Notes: generated by a model from the sequence alone, not told the origin. A stretch of DNA of 64,000 bases from Hyperoodon ampullatus (GCA_949752795.1 OX457057.1:163991235-164055234), one strand, 5' to 3'. Positions 23,305-34,769 are shown, counted from the stretch's first letter. Numbers and translations: made by a program.

Positions 23305-24795
23305 TTAGACTTCAAAACATAATATGAAGCTGTGCTAATCGAAACAGTATGATATTGGCACAATGGCAGATATATAGACCAATGGAACAGAATAGAGAGT
23401 CTAGAACTAGATCCAAGCACACCCTGTCAAATTATCTTTAACAAGATTGCCAAGACAACACAATAGGGAAAGAATAATTTCTTTAATAAATGGTGTTGGG
23501 AAACCTGGATATCCATGTACAGAAGAATGAAGTTGGACCCTTAATGTTAAAAATCAACTCAGAATGGATTAAATACTTAAGCATAAGACCTGAAAATGGA
23601 CAAGTGGGACTACATCAAACTGAAGAGCTTCTTTAAAAAAAAAAATGTTTATTTATTTTTGGCTACATCAGGTCTTAGTTGCGGCATGCGGGATCTTTCG
23701 TTGTGGTGCATGGGCTCTTTGTTACAGTACGCAAGCTTCTCTCTAGTTGTGGTGCATGGGCTTCTCTCTAGTTGAGGTGTGTGGGCTCAGTAGTTGCGGC
23801 ACACAGACTTATTTGCCCTGCAGCATGTGGTATCTTTGTTCCCCGACCAGGGATCAAACCCATGTCCCCTGCCTTGGAAGGCAGATTCTTAACCACTGGA
23901 CCACCAGAGAAGTCCCTCAAACTGAAAAGCTTCTGTACAGCAAAGAAAACAATCAACAGAGTGAAAAGGCAACCTATGGAATGGGAAAAAATATTTGCAA
24001 ACCATATTATGATAAGAGGTTAATAGCCAATATATTAAGGAACTCCAATGATAAAACCAAATAACTTCATTTAAAAATGTGCTAAGAACTTGAATAGACA
24101 TTTCTCCAAGACACACAAATGGTCAACAAGTTTATGAAAGATGCTCAACATAATTAATCATCAGAGAAGTGCAGATCATGAGCTATCACTTCACACCTGT
24201 TAAGATAGCTATCATAAAAAAAACACAAAAAATAGGAAATAGTGAGCATTGGTAACGCTGTGGAGAAATTCAAACTTTTGTACACTGTGGGAATGTAAAA
24301 TGGTACAGCCACTGTGGAAAACATTATGAAGTTTCCTCAAAAATTTAAAAGTAGAACTACTATATAAAATAATCCAGCAATCCCACTTCTGAGTATTTAT
24401 CTAAAATAATTGAAAACAGGGTCTTGAAGAGATATTTGCATTTCCATGTTCATTGCAGCATTATTAACAATAACAAAGATATGGGACAATCTAAATGTCC
24501 ATTGATGAATAAATGAAAATAATCCATCACTGAAGGACAAATAATAGTACATAGTTCCACTTACATGAGGTATCCAAAGTAGTAAAACTCAGAGAAACAG
24601 AAAGTAGAATGGTGGATGCCAGGGACCAGAGGGAGGGAGAAATGGGAAGATGCTTTTCCATGGGTACAGAGTTTCAGTAATACAAGATGAAAAAATTTTA
24701 GAGCTCTGTTGTGCAACAGTGTGTATATAGTTAACAGTACTGTACTGTACACTTAAAAATTTGTTAAGAAGGTAGATTTCATGTGAATTGTGCCC
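23305..24795 (+). mobile_element. Old L1 3' part, plus strand, interrupted by a SINE
   Basis: The plus strand continues ORF2p from just downstream of the inverted piece ('WYWHN...[10 protein letters not shown]', then '[10 protein letters not shown]'-like), and on through the C-terminus to an old L1M 3' UTR ending about 24795 ('ttaagaaggtagatttcatgtg'). Frames are broken by many stops. A CHR SINE splits it at 23633-23916. Confidence 0.85.
23615..23934 (-). mobile_element. CHR SINE (long form) with 18-bp TSD, inside old L1
   Basis: Body 23633-23916, about 284 bp, reverse orientation. Instead of the compact short-form body it carries repeated motifs of the 'tagttgtggtgcatgggctt' type. The head ends 'ccaccagagaagtccc'. 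The duplicated L1 sequence is 23615-23632 and 23917-23934, one mismatch. Removing the SINE and one repeat rejoins the L1 ORF2 reading '[14 protein letters not shown]', which fixes the order of events: L1 first, SINE later. Confidence 0.92.
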
Positions 24796-24799
24796 CCCC

Positions 24800-25015
24800 A
24801 AGCAAACATTGAGAATGAAAATACATATTGAGAATGTGAGAAGGATAAAAAGAGAAGGCAGTGGGCTTGAGATTATGGGCATTTGAATTGGCAAAGTCCA
24901 GGGCAAGGATCTAGAGGAGGAAGGGCAGTTGGATTTTACTCAGAAGACAGTCATGTGCTCAGGCAGCCTGTCTTCATTTAAAACCACCTGTGTGCATTTA
25001 TAGTGCATTATATTC
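24800..25015. other. Unique intergenic sequence
   Basis: Short unique stretch between the old L1 and the MIR that carries L1-B. Nothing recognised. Confidence 0.4.
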
Positions 25016-25019
25016 ATTT

Positions 25020-25114
25020 GAGAGGCAGGATATACAGTGGCTAAGAACATGCAGTTTGGTGTCAGACTGACCTGGGTTTGAGTCTTGGCTCCTCTGATTA
25101 CGAATTGATAATTT

Positions 25115-25118
<4 letters not shown>
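25020..25118 (-). repeat. MIR SINE, first half (split by L1-B)
   Basis: Reverse MIR sequence: 'ggatatacagtggctaagaacatgcag', 'tcagactgacctgggtttgagtcttggctcctctgatta'. It stops at the 13-bp duplication TGATAATTTTCTT (25106-25118) and resumes at 31794. Confidence 0.85.
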
Positions 25119-25159
<41 letters not shown>

Positions 25160-25224
25160 TTCTTTTTTTTTTTTTTTTCTTTCTTTTTTTTTTTTATTTA
25201 TTTATTTTTTTATTTTTATTTTTT
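25119..25224 (-). repeat. Long poly(A) tail of L1-B
   Basis: On the plus strand about 105 bases are almost all T, with a few A and C interruptions and an 'atttatttatttttttattttt' inner end. It lies directly next to the 3' TSD copy, as expected from target-primed reverse transcription. Homopolymers of this length shorten quickly, which supports recent insertion; assembly errors in length are likely. Confidence 0.9.
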
Positions 25225-25535
25225 GCTTTATCACAAATTTAATCAGTTATATGTATACATATGTTCCCATATCCCCTCCCTTTTGCGTCTCCCTCCCACC
25301 CTCCCTATCCCACCCCTCCAGGCGGTCACAAAGCACCGAGCTGATCTCCCTGTGCTATGCGGCTGCTTCCCACTAGCTATCTACCTTACGTTTGGTAGTG
25401 TATATATGTCCATGCCGCTCTTTCACTTTGTCACAGCTTACCCTTCCCCCTCCCCATATCCTCAAGTCCATTCTCTAGTAGGTCTGTGTCTTTATTCCTG
25501 TCTTACCCCTATGTTCTTCATGACCTTTTTTTTTC

Positions 25536-28500
25536 TTAAATTCCATATATATGTGTCAGCATACAGTATTTGTCTTTCTCTTTCTGACTTACTTCACTCT
25601 GTATGACAGACTCTAGGTCCATCCACCTCATTACAAATAGTTCAATTTCATTTCTTTTTATGGCTGAGTAATATTCCATTGTATGTATGTGCCACATCTT
25701 CTTTACCCATTCATCCAATGATGGACACTTAGGTTGTTTCCATCTCCGGGCTATTGTAAATAGGGCTGCTATGAACATTTTGGTACATGTCTCTTTTTGA
25801 ATTATGGTTTTCTCAGGGTATATGCCCAGTAGTGGGATTGCAGGGTCATATGGTAGTTCTATTTGTAGTTTTTTAAGGAACCTCCATACCGTTCTCCATA
25901 GTGGCTGTACCAATTCACATTCCCACCAGCAGTGCAAGAGTGTTCCCTTTTTTCCACACCCTCTCCAGCATTTATTGTTTCTAGATTTTTTGATGATGGC
26001 CATTCTGACTGGTGTGAGATGATATCTCATTGTAGTTTTGATTTGCATTTCTCTAATTAGTAAAGATGTTGAGCATCCTTTCATGTGTTTGTTGGCAGTC
26101 TGTATATCTTCTGTGGAGAAATGTCTATTTAGGTCTTCTGCCCATTTTTGGATTGGGTTGTTTGTTTTTTTGTTATTGAGCTGCATGAGCTGCTTATAAA
26201 TTTTGGAGATTAATCCTTTGTCAGTTGCTTCATTTGCAAATATTTTCTCCCATTCTGAGGGTTGTCTTTTGGTCTTGTTTATGGTTTCCTTTGCTGTGCA
26301 AAAGCTTTTAAGTTTCATTAGGTCCCATGTGTTTATTTTTGTCTTTATTTCCATTTCTCTAGGAGGTGGGTCAAAAAGGATCTTGCTGTGATTTATGTCA
26401 TAGAGTGTTCTGCCTATGTTGTCCTCTAAGAGTTTGATAGTGTCTGGCCTTACATTTAGGTCTTTAATCCATTTTGAGCTTATTTTTGTGTATGGTGTTA
26501 GGGAGTGATCGAATCTCATACTTTTACATGTCCCTGTCCAGTTTTCCCAACACCACTTATTGAAGAGACTGTCCTTTCTCCACTGTACATTCCTGCCTCC
26601 TTTATCAAAGATAAGGTGACCATATGTCCGTGGGTTTATCTCTGGGCTTTCTATCCTGTTCCATTGATCTATCTTTCTGTTTCTGTGCCAGTACCATACT
26701 GTCTTGATTACTGCAGCTTTGTAGTATAGTCTGAAGTCAGGGAGCCTGATTCCTCCAGCTCCATTTTTCGTTCTCAAGATTGCTTTGGCTATTCGGGGTC
26801 TTTTGTGTTTCCATACAAATTGTGAAATTTTTTGTTCTAGTTCTGTGAAAAATGCCAGTGGTATTTTGATAGGGATTGCATTGAATCTGTAGATTGCTTT
26901 GGGTAGTAGAGTCATTTTCACAATGTTGATTCTTCCAATCCAAGAACATGGTACATCTCTCCATCTATTTGTATCATCTTTAATTTCTTTCATCAGTGTC
27001 TTATAATTTTCTGCATACAGGTCTTTTGTCTCCTTAGGTAGGTTTATTCCTAGATATTTTATTCTTTTTGTTGCAATGGTAAATGGGAGTGTTTCCTTGA
27101 TTTCACTTTCAGATTTTTCATCATTAGTATATAGGAATGCCAGAGATTTCTGTGCATTAATTTTGTATCCTGCAACTTTACCAAATTCATTGATTAGCTC
27201 TAGTAGTTTTCTGGTAGCATCTTTAGGATTCTCTATGTATAGTATCATGTCATCTGCAAACAGTGACAGCTTTACTTCTTCTTTTCCAATTTGGATTCCT
27301 TTTATTTGCTTTTCTTCTCTGATTGCTGTGGCTAAAACTTCCAAAACTATGTTGAATAAGAGTGGTGAGAGTGGGCAACCTTGTCTTGTTCCTGATCTTA
27401 GTGGAAATGGTTTCAGTTTTTCACCATTGAGGACGATGCTGGCTGTGGGTTTGTCATATATGGCCTTTATTATGTTGAGGAAATTTCCCTCTATGCCTAC
27501 TTTCTGCAGGGTTTTTATCATGAATGGGTGTTGAATTTTGTCGAAAGCTTTCTCTGCATCTATTGAGATGATCATATGGTTTTTCTCCTTCAATTTGTTA
27601 ATATGGTGTATCACGTTGATTGATTTGCGTATATTGAAGAATCCTTGCATTCCTGGGATAAACCCCACTTGATCATGGTGTATGATCCTTTTAATGTGCT
27701 GTTGGATTCTGTTTGCTAGTATTTTGTTGAGGATTTTTGCATCTATGTTCATCAGTGATATTGGCCTGTAGTTTTCTTTCTTTGTGACATCCTTGTCTGG
27801 TTTTGGTATCAAGGTGATGGTGGCCTCGTAGAATGAGTTTGGGAGTGTTCCTCCCTCTGCTATATTTTGGAAGAGTTTGAGAAGGATAGGCGTTAGCTCT
27901 TCTCTAAATGCTTGATAGAATTCGCCTGTGAAGGCATCTGGTCCTGGGCTTTTGTTTGTTGGAAGATTTTTTATCACAGTTTCAATTTCAGTGCTTGTGA
28001 TTGGTCTGTTCATATGTTCTATTTCTTCCTGATTCAGTCTTGGCAGGTTGTGCATTTCTAAGAATTTGTCCATTTCTTCCAGGTTGTCCATTTTATTGGC
28101 ATAGAGTTGCTTATAGTAATCTCTCACGATCTTTTGTATTTCTGCAGTGTCAGTTGTTACTTCTCCTTTTTCATTTCTAATTCTATTGATTTGAGTCTTC
28201 TCCCTTTTTTTCTTGATGAGTCTGGCTAATGGTTTATCAATTTTGTTTATCTTCTCAAAGAACCAGCTTTTAGTTTTATTGATCTTTGATATTGTTTCCT
28301 TCATTTCTTTTTCATTTATTTCTGATCTGATTTTTATGATTTCTTTCCTTCTGCTAACTTTGGGATGTTTTTGTTCTTCTTTCTCTAATTGCTTTAGGTG
28401 CAAGGTTAGGTTGTTTAGTCGAGATATTTCCTGTTTCTTAAGGTGGGATTGTATTGCTATAAACTTCCCTCTTAGAACTGCTTTTGCTGCATCCCATAGG

Positions 28501-29354
28501 TTTTGGGTCGTCGTGTCTCCATTGTCATTTGTTTCTAGGTATTTTTTTATTTCCTCTTTGATTTCTTCAGTGATCACTTCGTTATTAAGTAATGTATTGT
28601 TTAGCCTCCATGTGTTTGTATTTTTTATAGCTCTTTTCCTGTAATTGATATCTAGTCTCATAGCATTGTGGTCGGAAAAGATACTTGATACAATTTCAAT
28701 TTTCTTAAATTTACCAAGGCTTGATTTGTGACCCAAGATATGATCTATCCTGGAGAATGTTCCATGAGCACTTGAGAAAAATGTGTATTCTGTTGTTTTT
28801 GGATGGAATGTCCTATAAATATCAATTAAGTCCATCTTGTTTAATGTATCATTTAAAGCTTGTGTTTCCTTATTTATTTTCATTTTGGATGATCTGTCCA
28901 TTGGTGAAAGTGGGGTGTTAAAGTCCCCTACTATGATTGTGTTACCGTCGATTTCTCCTTTTATGGCTGTTAGTGTTTGCCTTATGTATTGAGGTGCTCC
29001 TATGTTGGGTGCATAAATATTTACAATTGTTATATCTTCTTCTTGGATCGATCCCTTGATCATTATGTAGTGTCCTTCTTTGTCTCTTCTAGTAGTCTTT
29101 ATTTTAAAGTCTATTTTGTCTGATATGAGAATTGCTACTCCAGCTTTCTTTTGGTTTCCATTTGCATGGAATATCTTTTTCCATCCCCTTACTTTCAGTC
29201 TGTATGTGTCTCTAGGTCTGAAGTGGGTCTCTTGTAGACAGCATATATATGGGTCTTGTTTTTGTATCCATTCAGCCAATCTGTGTCTTTTGGTGGGAGC
29301 GTTTAGTCCATTTACATTTAAGGTAATTATCGATATGTATGTTCCTATTCCCAT
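25536..29354 (-). CDS. L1-B ORF2p: endonuclease-reverse transcriptase, intact
   Basis: 1272 residues, close to the 1275 of human L1 ORF2p. It nicks target DNA and copies L1 RNA onto the nicked end. The N-terminal AP-like endonuclease keeps its active-site motifs: 'LNVNGLN' (Asn13), 'LQETHF' (Glu42), 'YAPN', 'GDFNTPLSP', 'SRIDHILGH' and '[10 protein letters not shown]'. A reverse transcriptase domain follows with '[20 protein letters not shown]' and the catalytic 'FADDMILY' near residue 700. The C-terminal part has the cysteine cluster '[19 protein letters not shown]'. The start 'MGIGTY' aligns with the starts of the two broken sister copies, and an ORF1-ORF2 gap of 58 bp is normal. No frameshift or stop is seen. 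Confidence 0.96.
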   Translation of the reverse strand: MGIGTYISIITLNVNGLNAPTKRHRLAEWIQKQDPYICCLQETHFRPRDTYRLKVRGWKKIFHANGNQKKAGVAILISDKIDFKIKTTRRDKEGHYIMIKGSIQEEDITIVNIYAPNIGAPQYIRQTLTAIKGEIDGNTIIVGDFNTPLSPMDRSSKMKINKETQALNDTLNKMDLIDIYRTFHPKTTEYTFFSSAHGTFSRIDHILGHKSSLGKFKKIEIVSSIFSDHNAMRLDINYRKRAIKNTNTWRLNNTLLNNEVITEEIKEEIKKYLETNDNGDTTTQNLWDAAKAVLRGKFIAIQSHLKKQEISRLNNLTLHLKQLEKEEQKHPKVSRRKEIIKIRSEINEKEMKETISKINKTKSWFFEKINKIDKPLARLIKKKREKTQINRIRNEKGEVTTDTAEIQKIVRDYYKQLYANKMDNLEEMDKFLEMHNLPRLNQEEIEHMNRPITSTEIETVIKNLPTNKSPGPDAFTGEFYQAFREELTPILLKLFQNIAEGGTLPNSFYEATITLIPKPDKDVTKKENYRPISLMNIDAKILNKILANRIQQHIKRIIHHDQVGFIPGMQGFFNIRKSINVIHHINKLKEKNHMIISIDAEKAFDKIQHPFMIKTLQKVGIEGNFLNIIKAIYDKPTASIVLNGEKLKPFPLRSGTRQGCPLSPLLFNIVLEVLATAIREEKQIKGIQIGKEEVKLSLFADDMILYIENPKDATRKLLELINEFGKVAGYKINAQKSLAFLYTNDEKSESEIKETLPFTIATKRIKYLGINLPKETKDLYAENYKTLMKEIKDDTNRWRDVPCSWIGRINIVKMTLLPKAIYRFNAIPIKIPLAFFTELEQKISQFVWKHKRPRIAKAILRTKNGAGGIRLPDFRLYYKAAVIKTVWYWHRNRKIDQWNRIESPEINPRTYGHLIFDKGGRNVQWRKDSLFNKWCWENWTGTCKSMRFDHSLTPYTKISSKWIKDLNVRPDTIKLLEDNIGRTLYDINHSKILFDPPPREMEIKTKINTWDLMKLKSFCTAKETINKTKRQPSEWEKIFANEATDKGLISKIYKQLMQLNNKKTNNPIQKWAEDLNRHFSTEDIQTANKHMKGCSTSLLIREMQIKTTMRYHLTPVRMAIIKKSRNNKCWRGCGKKGTLLHCWWECELVQPLWRTVWRFLKKLQIELPYDPAIPLLGIYPEKTIIQKETCTKMFIAALFTIARRWKQPKCPSLDEWVKKMWHIHTMEYYSAIKRNEIELFVMRWMDLESVIQSEVSQKEKDKYCMLTHIYGI

Positions 29355-29412
29355 TTTCTTAATTGTTTTGGGTTCGTTATTGTAGGTCTTTTCCTTCTGT
29401 TGTGTTTCTTGC

Positions 29413-30306
29413 CTAGAGAAGTTCCTTTAGCATTTGTTGTAAAGCTGGTTTGGTGGTGCTGAACTCTCTCAGCTTTTGCTTGTCTGTAAACGTTTTAATT
29501 TCTCCATCAAATCTGAATGAGATCCTTGCTGGGTAGAGTAATCTTGGTTGCAGGTTTCTCTCCTTCATCACTTTAATTATGTCCTGCCACTCCCTTCTGG
29601 CTTGTAGAGTTTCTGCTGAGAGATCAGCTGTTATCCTGATGGGGATTCCCTTGTGTGTTATTTGTTGTTTTTGCCTTGCTGCTTTTAATATGATTTCTTT
29701 GTGTTTAATTTTTGACAGTTTGATTAATATGTGTCTTGGCGTATTTCTCCTTGGATTTATTCTGTATGGGACTCTCTGTGCTTCTTGGACTTGATTAACT
29801 ATTTCCTTTCCCATATTAGGGAAGTTTTCAACTATAATCTCTTCAAATATTTTCTCAGTCCCTTTCTTTTTCTCTTCTTCTTCTGGAACCCCTATAATTC
29901 GAATGTTGGTGCGTTTAATGTTGTCCCAGAGGTCTCTGATATTGTCCTCTGTTCTTTTCATTCTTTTCTCTTTATTTTGCTCTGCATTAGTTATTTCCAC
30001 TATTTTATCTTCCACCTCACTTATCCGTTCTTCTGCCTCAGTTATTCTGCTATTGATCCCATCTAGAGTATTTTTCATTTCATTTATTGTGTTTTTAATC
30101 GATGCTTGATTCATCTTTAGTTCTACTAGGTCCTTGTTAACTGTTTCTTGCATTTTGTCTATTCTATTTCCAAGATTTTGGATCATCTTTACTATCATTA
30201 TTCTGAATTCTTTTTCAGATAGACTGCCTATTACCTCTTCATTTGTTAGGTCTGGTGGGTTTTTATCTTGCTCCTTCTCCTGCTGTGTGTTTTTCTGTCT
30301 TCTCAT
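29413..30306 (-). CDS. L1-B ORF1p: RNA-binding chaperone, intact
   Basis: 297 residues, shorter at the N-terminus than human ORF1p (338). ORF1p coats L1 RNA as trimers and is needed for mobility. After an acidic, charged N-terminus comes a heptad-rich coiled coil (about residues 40-125, '[19 protein letters not shown]'), then an RRM-like region ('[10 protein letters not shown]', '[10 protein letters not shown]'), then the C-terminal domain ('[14 protein letters not shown]', '[16 protein letters not shown]'). It ends '...QQMLKELL'. The start methionine was chosen as the first in the open frame and agrees with L1-A and L1-C. The sister copies show the same protein in pieces. Confidence 0.95.
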   Translation of the reverse strand: MRRQKNTQQEKEQDKNPPDLTNEEVIGSLSEKEFRIMIVKMIQNLGNRIDKMQETVNKDLVELKMNQASIKNTINEMKNTLDGINSRITEAEERISEVEDKIVEITNAEQNKEKRMKRTEDNIRDLWDNIKRTNIRIIGVPEEEEKKKGTEKIFEEIIVENFPNMGKEIVNQVQEAQRVPYRINPRRNTPRHILIKLSKIKHKEIILKAARQKQQITHKGIPIRITADLSAETLQARREWQDIIKVMKERNLQPRLLYPARISFRFDGEIKTFTDKQKLREFSTTKPALQQMLKELL

Positions 30307-31793
30307 TTTGCTTATGTTACTGTGTTTGGGGTCTCCTTTTTGCCGGCTGCAGGTTCGTAGTTCCTGTTGTTTTTGGTGTCTGTCCCCAGTGGCTAAGGTT
30401 GGTTTAGTGGGTTGTGTAGGTTTCCTGGTCGAGGGGACTAGTGCCTGTGTTCTGGTGGATGAGGCTGGATCTTGTCTTTCTGGTGGGCAGGTCCACGTCT
30501 GGTGGTGTGTTTTGGGGTGTCTGCAGACTTTTTATGATTTTAGGCCACCTCTCTGCTAATGGGTGGCGTTGTGTTCCTGTCTTGCTAGTTGTTTGGCATA
30601 GGGTGTCCAGCACTGTAGCTTGCTGGTCGTTGAGTGAAGCTGGGTGCTGGTGTTGAGATGGAGATCTCTGGAAGATTTTCGCCGTTTGATATTATGTGGA
30701 GCTGGGAGGTCTCTTGTGGACCAGTGTCCTGAAGTTGGCTCTCCCACCTCAGAGGCACAGTACTGACTCCTGGCTCCTCAATTTGGGATGATTTGTTGTC
30801 TATTCATGTATTCCACAGATGCAGGGTACATCAAGTTGATTGTGGAGCTTTAATCCGCTGCTTCTGAGGCTGCTGGGAGAGGTTTCCCTTTCTCTTCTTT
30901 GTTCTCACAGCTCCCGGGTCTCAGCTTTGGATTTGGCCCCGCCTCTGCATGTAGGTCGCCGGAGGGCGTCTGTTCTTCGCTCAGACAGGAAAGGGTTAAA
31001 GGAGCAGCCTCTTCGGGAACTCTGGCTCACTCAGGCCGGGCGGGAGGGAGGGGCACGGAGTGCGGGGCGAGCCTGCAGCGGCAGAGGTCGGCGTGACGTT
31101 GCACCAGCCCGAGGCGCGCCGTGCGTTCTCCCAGGGAAGCCGCCCCTGGATCCCGGGACCCCGGCAGTGGCGGGCTGCTCAGGCTCCCGGAAGGGCGGTG
31201 TGGACAGTGACCTGCGCTCGCACACGGGCTTCTTGGCGGCGGCAGCAGCAGCCCCAGCGTCCCACGCCCGTCACTGGGCTCCGCGCTTTCAGTCGCGACT
31301 CGCGCCCGTCTGTGGAGCCCCTTTAAGCAGCGCTCTTAATCCCCTCTCCTCGCGCAGCAGGAAACCAAGAGGGAAGAACAAGTCTCTTGCCTCTTCGGCA
31401 GCTCCAGAGTTCTCCCGGACTCCCTCCCGGCCAGCTGTGGCACACTAGCTCCCTTCAGGCTGAGTTCTCGCCGCCAGCCCCAGTCCTCTCCCTGCGCTCT
31501 GACCGAAGCCCGAGCCTCAGCTTCCAGCGCCGCCCGCCCCGGCGGGCGAGCAGACAAGCCTCTCGGGCTGGTGAGTGCCGCTCGGCACCGATCCTCTGTG
31601 CGGGAATCTCTCCGCTTTGCCCTACCCAGGTATGTGGGGAGTTTCTTGCCTTTTGGGAGGTCTGGGGTCTTCTGCCAGCGTTCAGTAGGTGTTCTGTAGG
31701 AGTTGTTCCACGTGTAGCTGTATTTCTGGTGTATCCGTGAGGAGGAAGGTGATCTCCGCGTCTTACTCTTCCGCCATCTTACCCGGAAGTCTA
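30307..31793 (-). promoter_or_regulatory. L1-B 5' UTR with internal promoter, YY1-like site and CpG-rich block
   Basis: About 1.49 kb of non-coding leader. The extreme 5' end in element sense reads 'ACTTCCGGGTAAGATGGCGG'; the 'AAGATGGCGG' (plus-strand 31771-31780 as ccgccatctt) is a YY1-type site, as found at the 5' end of human L1, where it helps set the transcription start. A CpG-rich stretch at about 30890-31640 is likely the methylated promoter region. Function is inferred from L1 biology. Confidence 0.75.
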
Positions 31794-31905
31794 TGATAAT
31801 TTTCTTAACTTCTCTCAGCCTTGCTGTTCTCATCTGTATAGCAGAGAACAATATCTATTTCAGCTGAGAAGATTAAGTGAGGTAATTTGTGTAGTGATCT
31901 CAACT
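31794..31905 (-). repeat. MIR SINE, second half (split by L1-B)
   Basis: Continues the MIR broken at 25118: 'gataattttcttaacttctctcagccttgctgttctcatctgtat', then 'gaagattaagtgaggtaatttgtgtagtg'. Joined with the left half, minus one TSD copy, it makes a normal reverse-strand MIR. Confidence 0.85.
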
Positions 31906-32640
31906 GAAAATTGTGATGATTTTTTTTTTAGCAAGGAGGCAGCATTAGTACATAAGGCTGAAGCCTGAAAGTTCGTGAGATTTCAGGCAAGGCTATTTCT
32001 ACAAGGCAGGCTCTCTTGGGAGCTGATGTCAGTATCAGTATTTGTTTGCACATCTGTACCCAAAATATGAACCCCAGAATATAAACCTTCAATGAAATTC
32101 AGAGACCTAACAGTCCTATATACAAACACACAGCTGAAAAGTCAGCTTTCACATACAATTAAGAAAAAAATTGAACTTTAAAAAATAAAATTGTTAGTCG
32201 TTAATCTATGGGAAAAGTTGAAATCTCTCCTTTTCTTTGTTGATGTTTCTTTCATTTTTTGATGAAATCTCCCCATGCTGTCATCTTTCAATCATCTAGG
32301 TCCTGTTCAGAAGCAGGGAGAGCTCTGGCAGAGCCAGTGTTGCGGGTGTGTGCAGGGTCTCTTTTTGCTTGTTTTTCATTGTTGCTTCCTGGGCTTGCTC
32401 TTCCGAAAAGGGCAAATGGGACATCTCAAAGTATTAACTTACCAGACAGGGGTTATTAAATGATATGAATGTGATTGTCATAGGATTTTGCAATTCTTCT
32501 AAGTTGGTAATAACTGTTTTAAAAGAATAGGTAAGAGAGGATTTCCTTCTTAAGTTATCAGGTGGTGTCCTGCCTGTGCCAGGAATGTTCTAAGTCACTG
32601 TTCTTCTGGTAACTCTAAGTTGATGGATGTCATATATGGT
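31906..32640. other. Unique intergenic sequence
   Basis: No gene seen; a T run lies at 31921-31929. Nested frames of 62-66 codons near 32259-32463 have no family resemblance. Confidence 0.45.
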
Positions 32641-32649
32641 ATTCTGACA

Positions 32650-33010
32650 CTGAGTGTTAAAATAAGTGCCCTTTAGACTTCAGCAAAATATTTGGCAAGG
32701 TCTTCCACATGAGCTTTCCAGACTTGATGGAAGGAGAAGGCAGATGTTGGTCCAAGTAAGTAGATTCATATGTGGTTGTAATTTGATAGTGGATTCTAAT
32801 CATATTTTTTATTCAGTCATTCATTCAGTGTCAACAGATATTTAGTCAGAGCTTTACCATGTGTCAGACCCTTTTCTAGGTACTGAGAATGTACTAGTGA
32901 CCAAAGGAGACAAAGCTCCTGCCTTCATGGAACTTATATTCTAGTGCCGCAGGGCTCTTTCCTCAGTCCTGTCTTGTTCAACATTTCTATAATTGATTTC
33001 TGTAACATTC
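32650..33010 (+). mobile_element. L3/CR1-like LINE, left part
   Basis: The plus strand has decayed reverse transcriptase sequence of the CR1/L3 type: 'gacttcagcaaaatatttggcaaggtcttccacatgag' (DFSKAF-K-like) and 'cgcagggctctttcctcagtcctgtcttgttcaacattt' (PQGS-LGP-LFNI-like). An L2 tail interrupts it at 32815-32945 and an L1M interrupts it at about 33015. It resumes at 34770. Confidence 0.7.
32815..32945 (-). repeat. L2 3' end, minus strand, inserted in the L3/CR1-like LINE
   Basis: Reads the reverse complement of the L2 tail: 'cattcattcagtgtcaacagatatttagt', 'taccatgtgtcagacccttttctaggtactg', 'catggaacttatattctagtg'. The L3/CR1-like sequence continues on both sides. Confidence 0.75.
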
Positions 33011-33014
33011 AAAA

Positions 33015-34766
33015 ACATGTTTGCCCTACAAAGCCACAGTAATAAAGACAGTGCACTACTGGCATAAGGCTAGACATATAAAAATGGAATGGAATTGAGA
33101 GTACAGAAATAAACCCTTATATTTGTAGGCAATTCATTTTTTTTTTTTTTTTAGATGTTGGGGGTAGGAGTTTATTAATTAATTAATTTATTTTTGCTGT
33201 GTTGGGTCTTCGTTTCTGTGCAAGGGCTTTCTCTAGTTGTGGCAAGCGGGGGCCACCCTTCATCGCAGTGCGCGGGCCTCTCACTATCGTGGCCTCTCTT
33301 GTTGCGGAGCACAGGCCCCAGACGCGCAGGCTCAGTAGTTGTGGCTCACGGGCCTAGTGGCTCCGCGGCATGTGGGATCCTCCCAGACCAGGGTTCGAAC
33401 CCGTGTCCCCTGCATTAGCAGGCAGATTCTCAACCACTGTGCCACCAGGGAAGCCCTGGAAATTCATTTTTGACAAGGGTGCCAAGACAATCAATGGGGA
33501 AAATGGTGCTGGTACAACTACAAAACTGTGTATCCATGCAAAAGAATTATGTTGAACCCTTACCTCACACCATATGCAAAAAATAACTCAAAGTGGATTT
33601 AATATATAAATGTAAGAGCTAAGCTAAGACTGTAAAACCCTTAGAAGAAAACATAGGTGTAAGTCTTTGTGATCTTAGATTAGGCAATGTGTCTTAACTG
33701 TGGCACTGAAAGCACAAGCAACAAAGGAAAAAATTAGATAAATTGGGCTTCATCAAAATTTGAAACTTTTGTGTTTCAAAGAACGACATCAGGAAATTGA
33801 AAATACAACCCACAGAGTAAGAGTAAATATTTGCAAATCATGTATCTGATAAAATATCCAAAATACTTTAAAAAATCATGTATCTAAAATATATAAAGCA
33901 CTCCTACAACTCAACAATAAAAAGACTAATGATCCAACTAAAAATTGGGCTAAGATTTGAATAGACATTCTCCAAAGATATCCAGATGGTCAAAAAGCCC
34001 ATGAAATGGGCTAATGCTCAATAGCATTAGTCTTTAGGGAGCTACAAATAAAAACCACAGTGAAATACCACTTCATAGCCACTAGGATAGATATAATCAA
34101 AAACAAACAATAATAAGTGTTGACAAGGATGTGGAGAGATCAGAACCCTCATACACTGCTGATGGGAATGTAAAATTGTTCAGCTGATGTGGAAAATGAT
34201 TTGACATTTCTTCAAAAGCGCTGAACATAGAGTTACCATATGACCCAGCCATTCCACTTTTAGGTATATACTCAAGAGAATTGAAAACATCTGTCCACAA
34301 AAAAACTTACACACGAATGTTCATAGCAGCATTATTTATAGCGTTCAAAAATGGAAACAATCCAAGTGTATGTTAAGAATGAATAAACAAAATGTGCTGA
34401 ATCCATACAATATACTAGTATTTGGCCGTAGAAATAAAGTGCAGATAAATGCTACAACATGGGTGCATCTTAAAAAACATTAGTCTAAGTGAAGGAAACC
34501 AGACACAAAAGACCATATATTATATGAATCCATTTATATGAGATGTCCATACAGGCAACTACATAGAGACAGAAATTCCTGGTTGCCAGAGGATGGAGGG
34601 AGGAGGGATGGGGACTGCTAATGGGAATAGAGTTTCTTTTTAGCCTGATGAAAATTTTCTGGAATTAGGTAGTAGTGATGGTTGTATAACTGCAAATATT
34701 AAAAATCACTGATTGTACAATATAAAAGGGTGGATTTTATGGTATGTGAATTATATCAATAAAAAT
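33015..34766 (+). mobile_element. L1M-type LINE-1 3' half, interrupted by a SINE
   Basis: The plus strand encodes decayed ORF2p C-terminal sequence ('...ctactggcataaggctagacatat', a WYWHK-like stretch, through to 'gggaatgtaaaattgttcagctgatgtgg') and an old L1M 3' UTR ending 'aattatatcaataaaaatgc' near 34766. Many stops. A CHR SINE interrupts it at 33142-33460. Confidence 0.85.
33131..33471 (-). mobile_element. CHR SINE (long form) inside L1M, 11-bp TSD
   Basis: Body about 33142-33460, roughly 320 bp. T tail, then 'ttgctgtgttgggtcttcgtttctgtgc', a body with 'ctctcttgttgcggagcacagg', and the head ending 'gccaccagggaagccc'. The duplication AATTCATTTTT is at 33131-33141 and 33461-33471. The tRNA-like B-box is seen here as 'gggttcgaaccc' in reverse. 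Confidence 0.92.
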
Positions 34767-34769
34767 GCT

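Larger units (their letters stand above)
25106..31806 (-). mobile_element. L1-B: full-length LINE-1 with both frames open
   Basis: A minus-strand LINE-1 with body 25119-31793 (about 6.68 kb) between perfect 13-bp duplications TGATAATTTTCTT (25106-25118, 31794-31806). Order in element sense: 5' UTR 31793-30307, ORF1 30306-29413, 58-bp spacer, ORF2 29354-25536, 3' UTR about 310 bp, and an A-rich tail of roughly 105 bp (25119-25224 as T). Both proteins are uninterrupted, the 5' UTR keeps many CpG sites, and the tail is long and nearly homopolymeric. These are the marks of a young insertion. It interrupts a MIR. Whether it is still mobile cannot be told from sequence alone, but I see no disabling change. 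Confidence 0.96.

Noticed and set aside
30840..31448. A 202-codon plus-strand frame in the L1-B leader
   Set aside because: It is antisense to the CpG-rich L1 5' UTR, and a homologous but differently interrupted frame lies in L1-A.
30890..31640. A CpG island marking a host gene promoter
   Set aside because: The CpG cluster coincides with the L1-B 5' UTR and its 5' end, so it belongs to the element.
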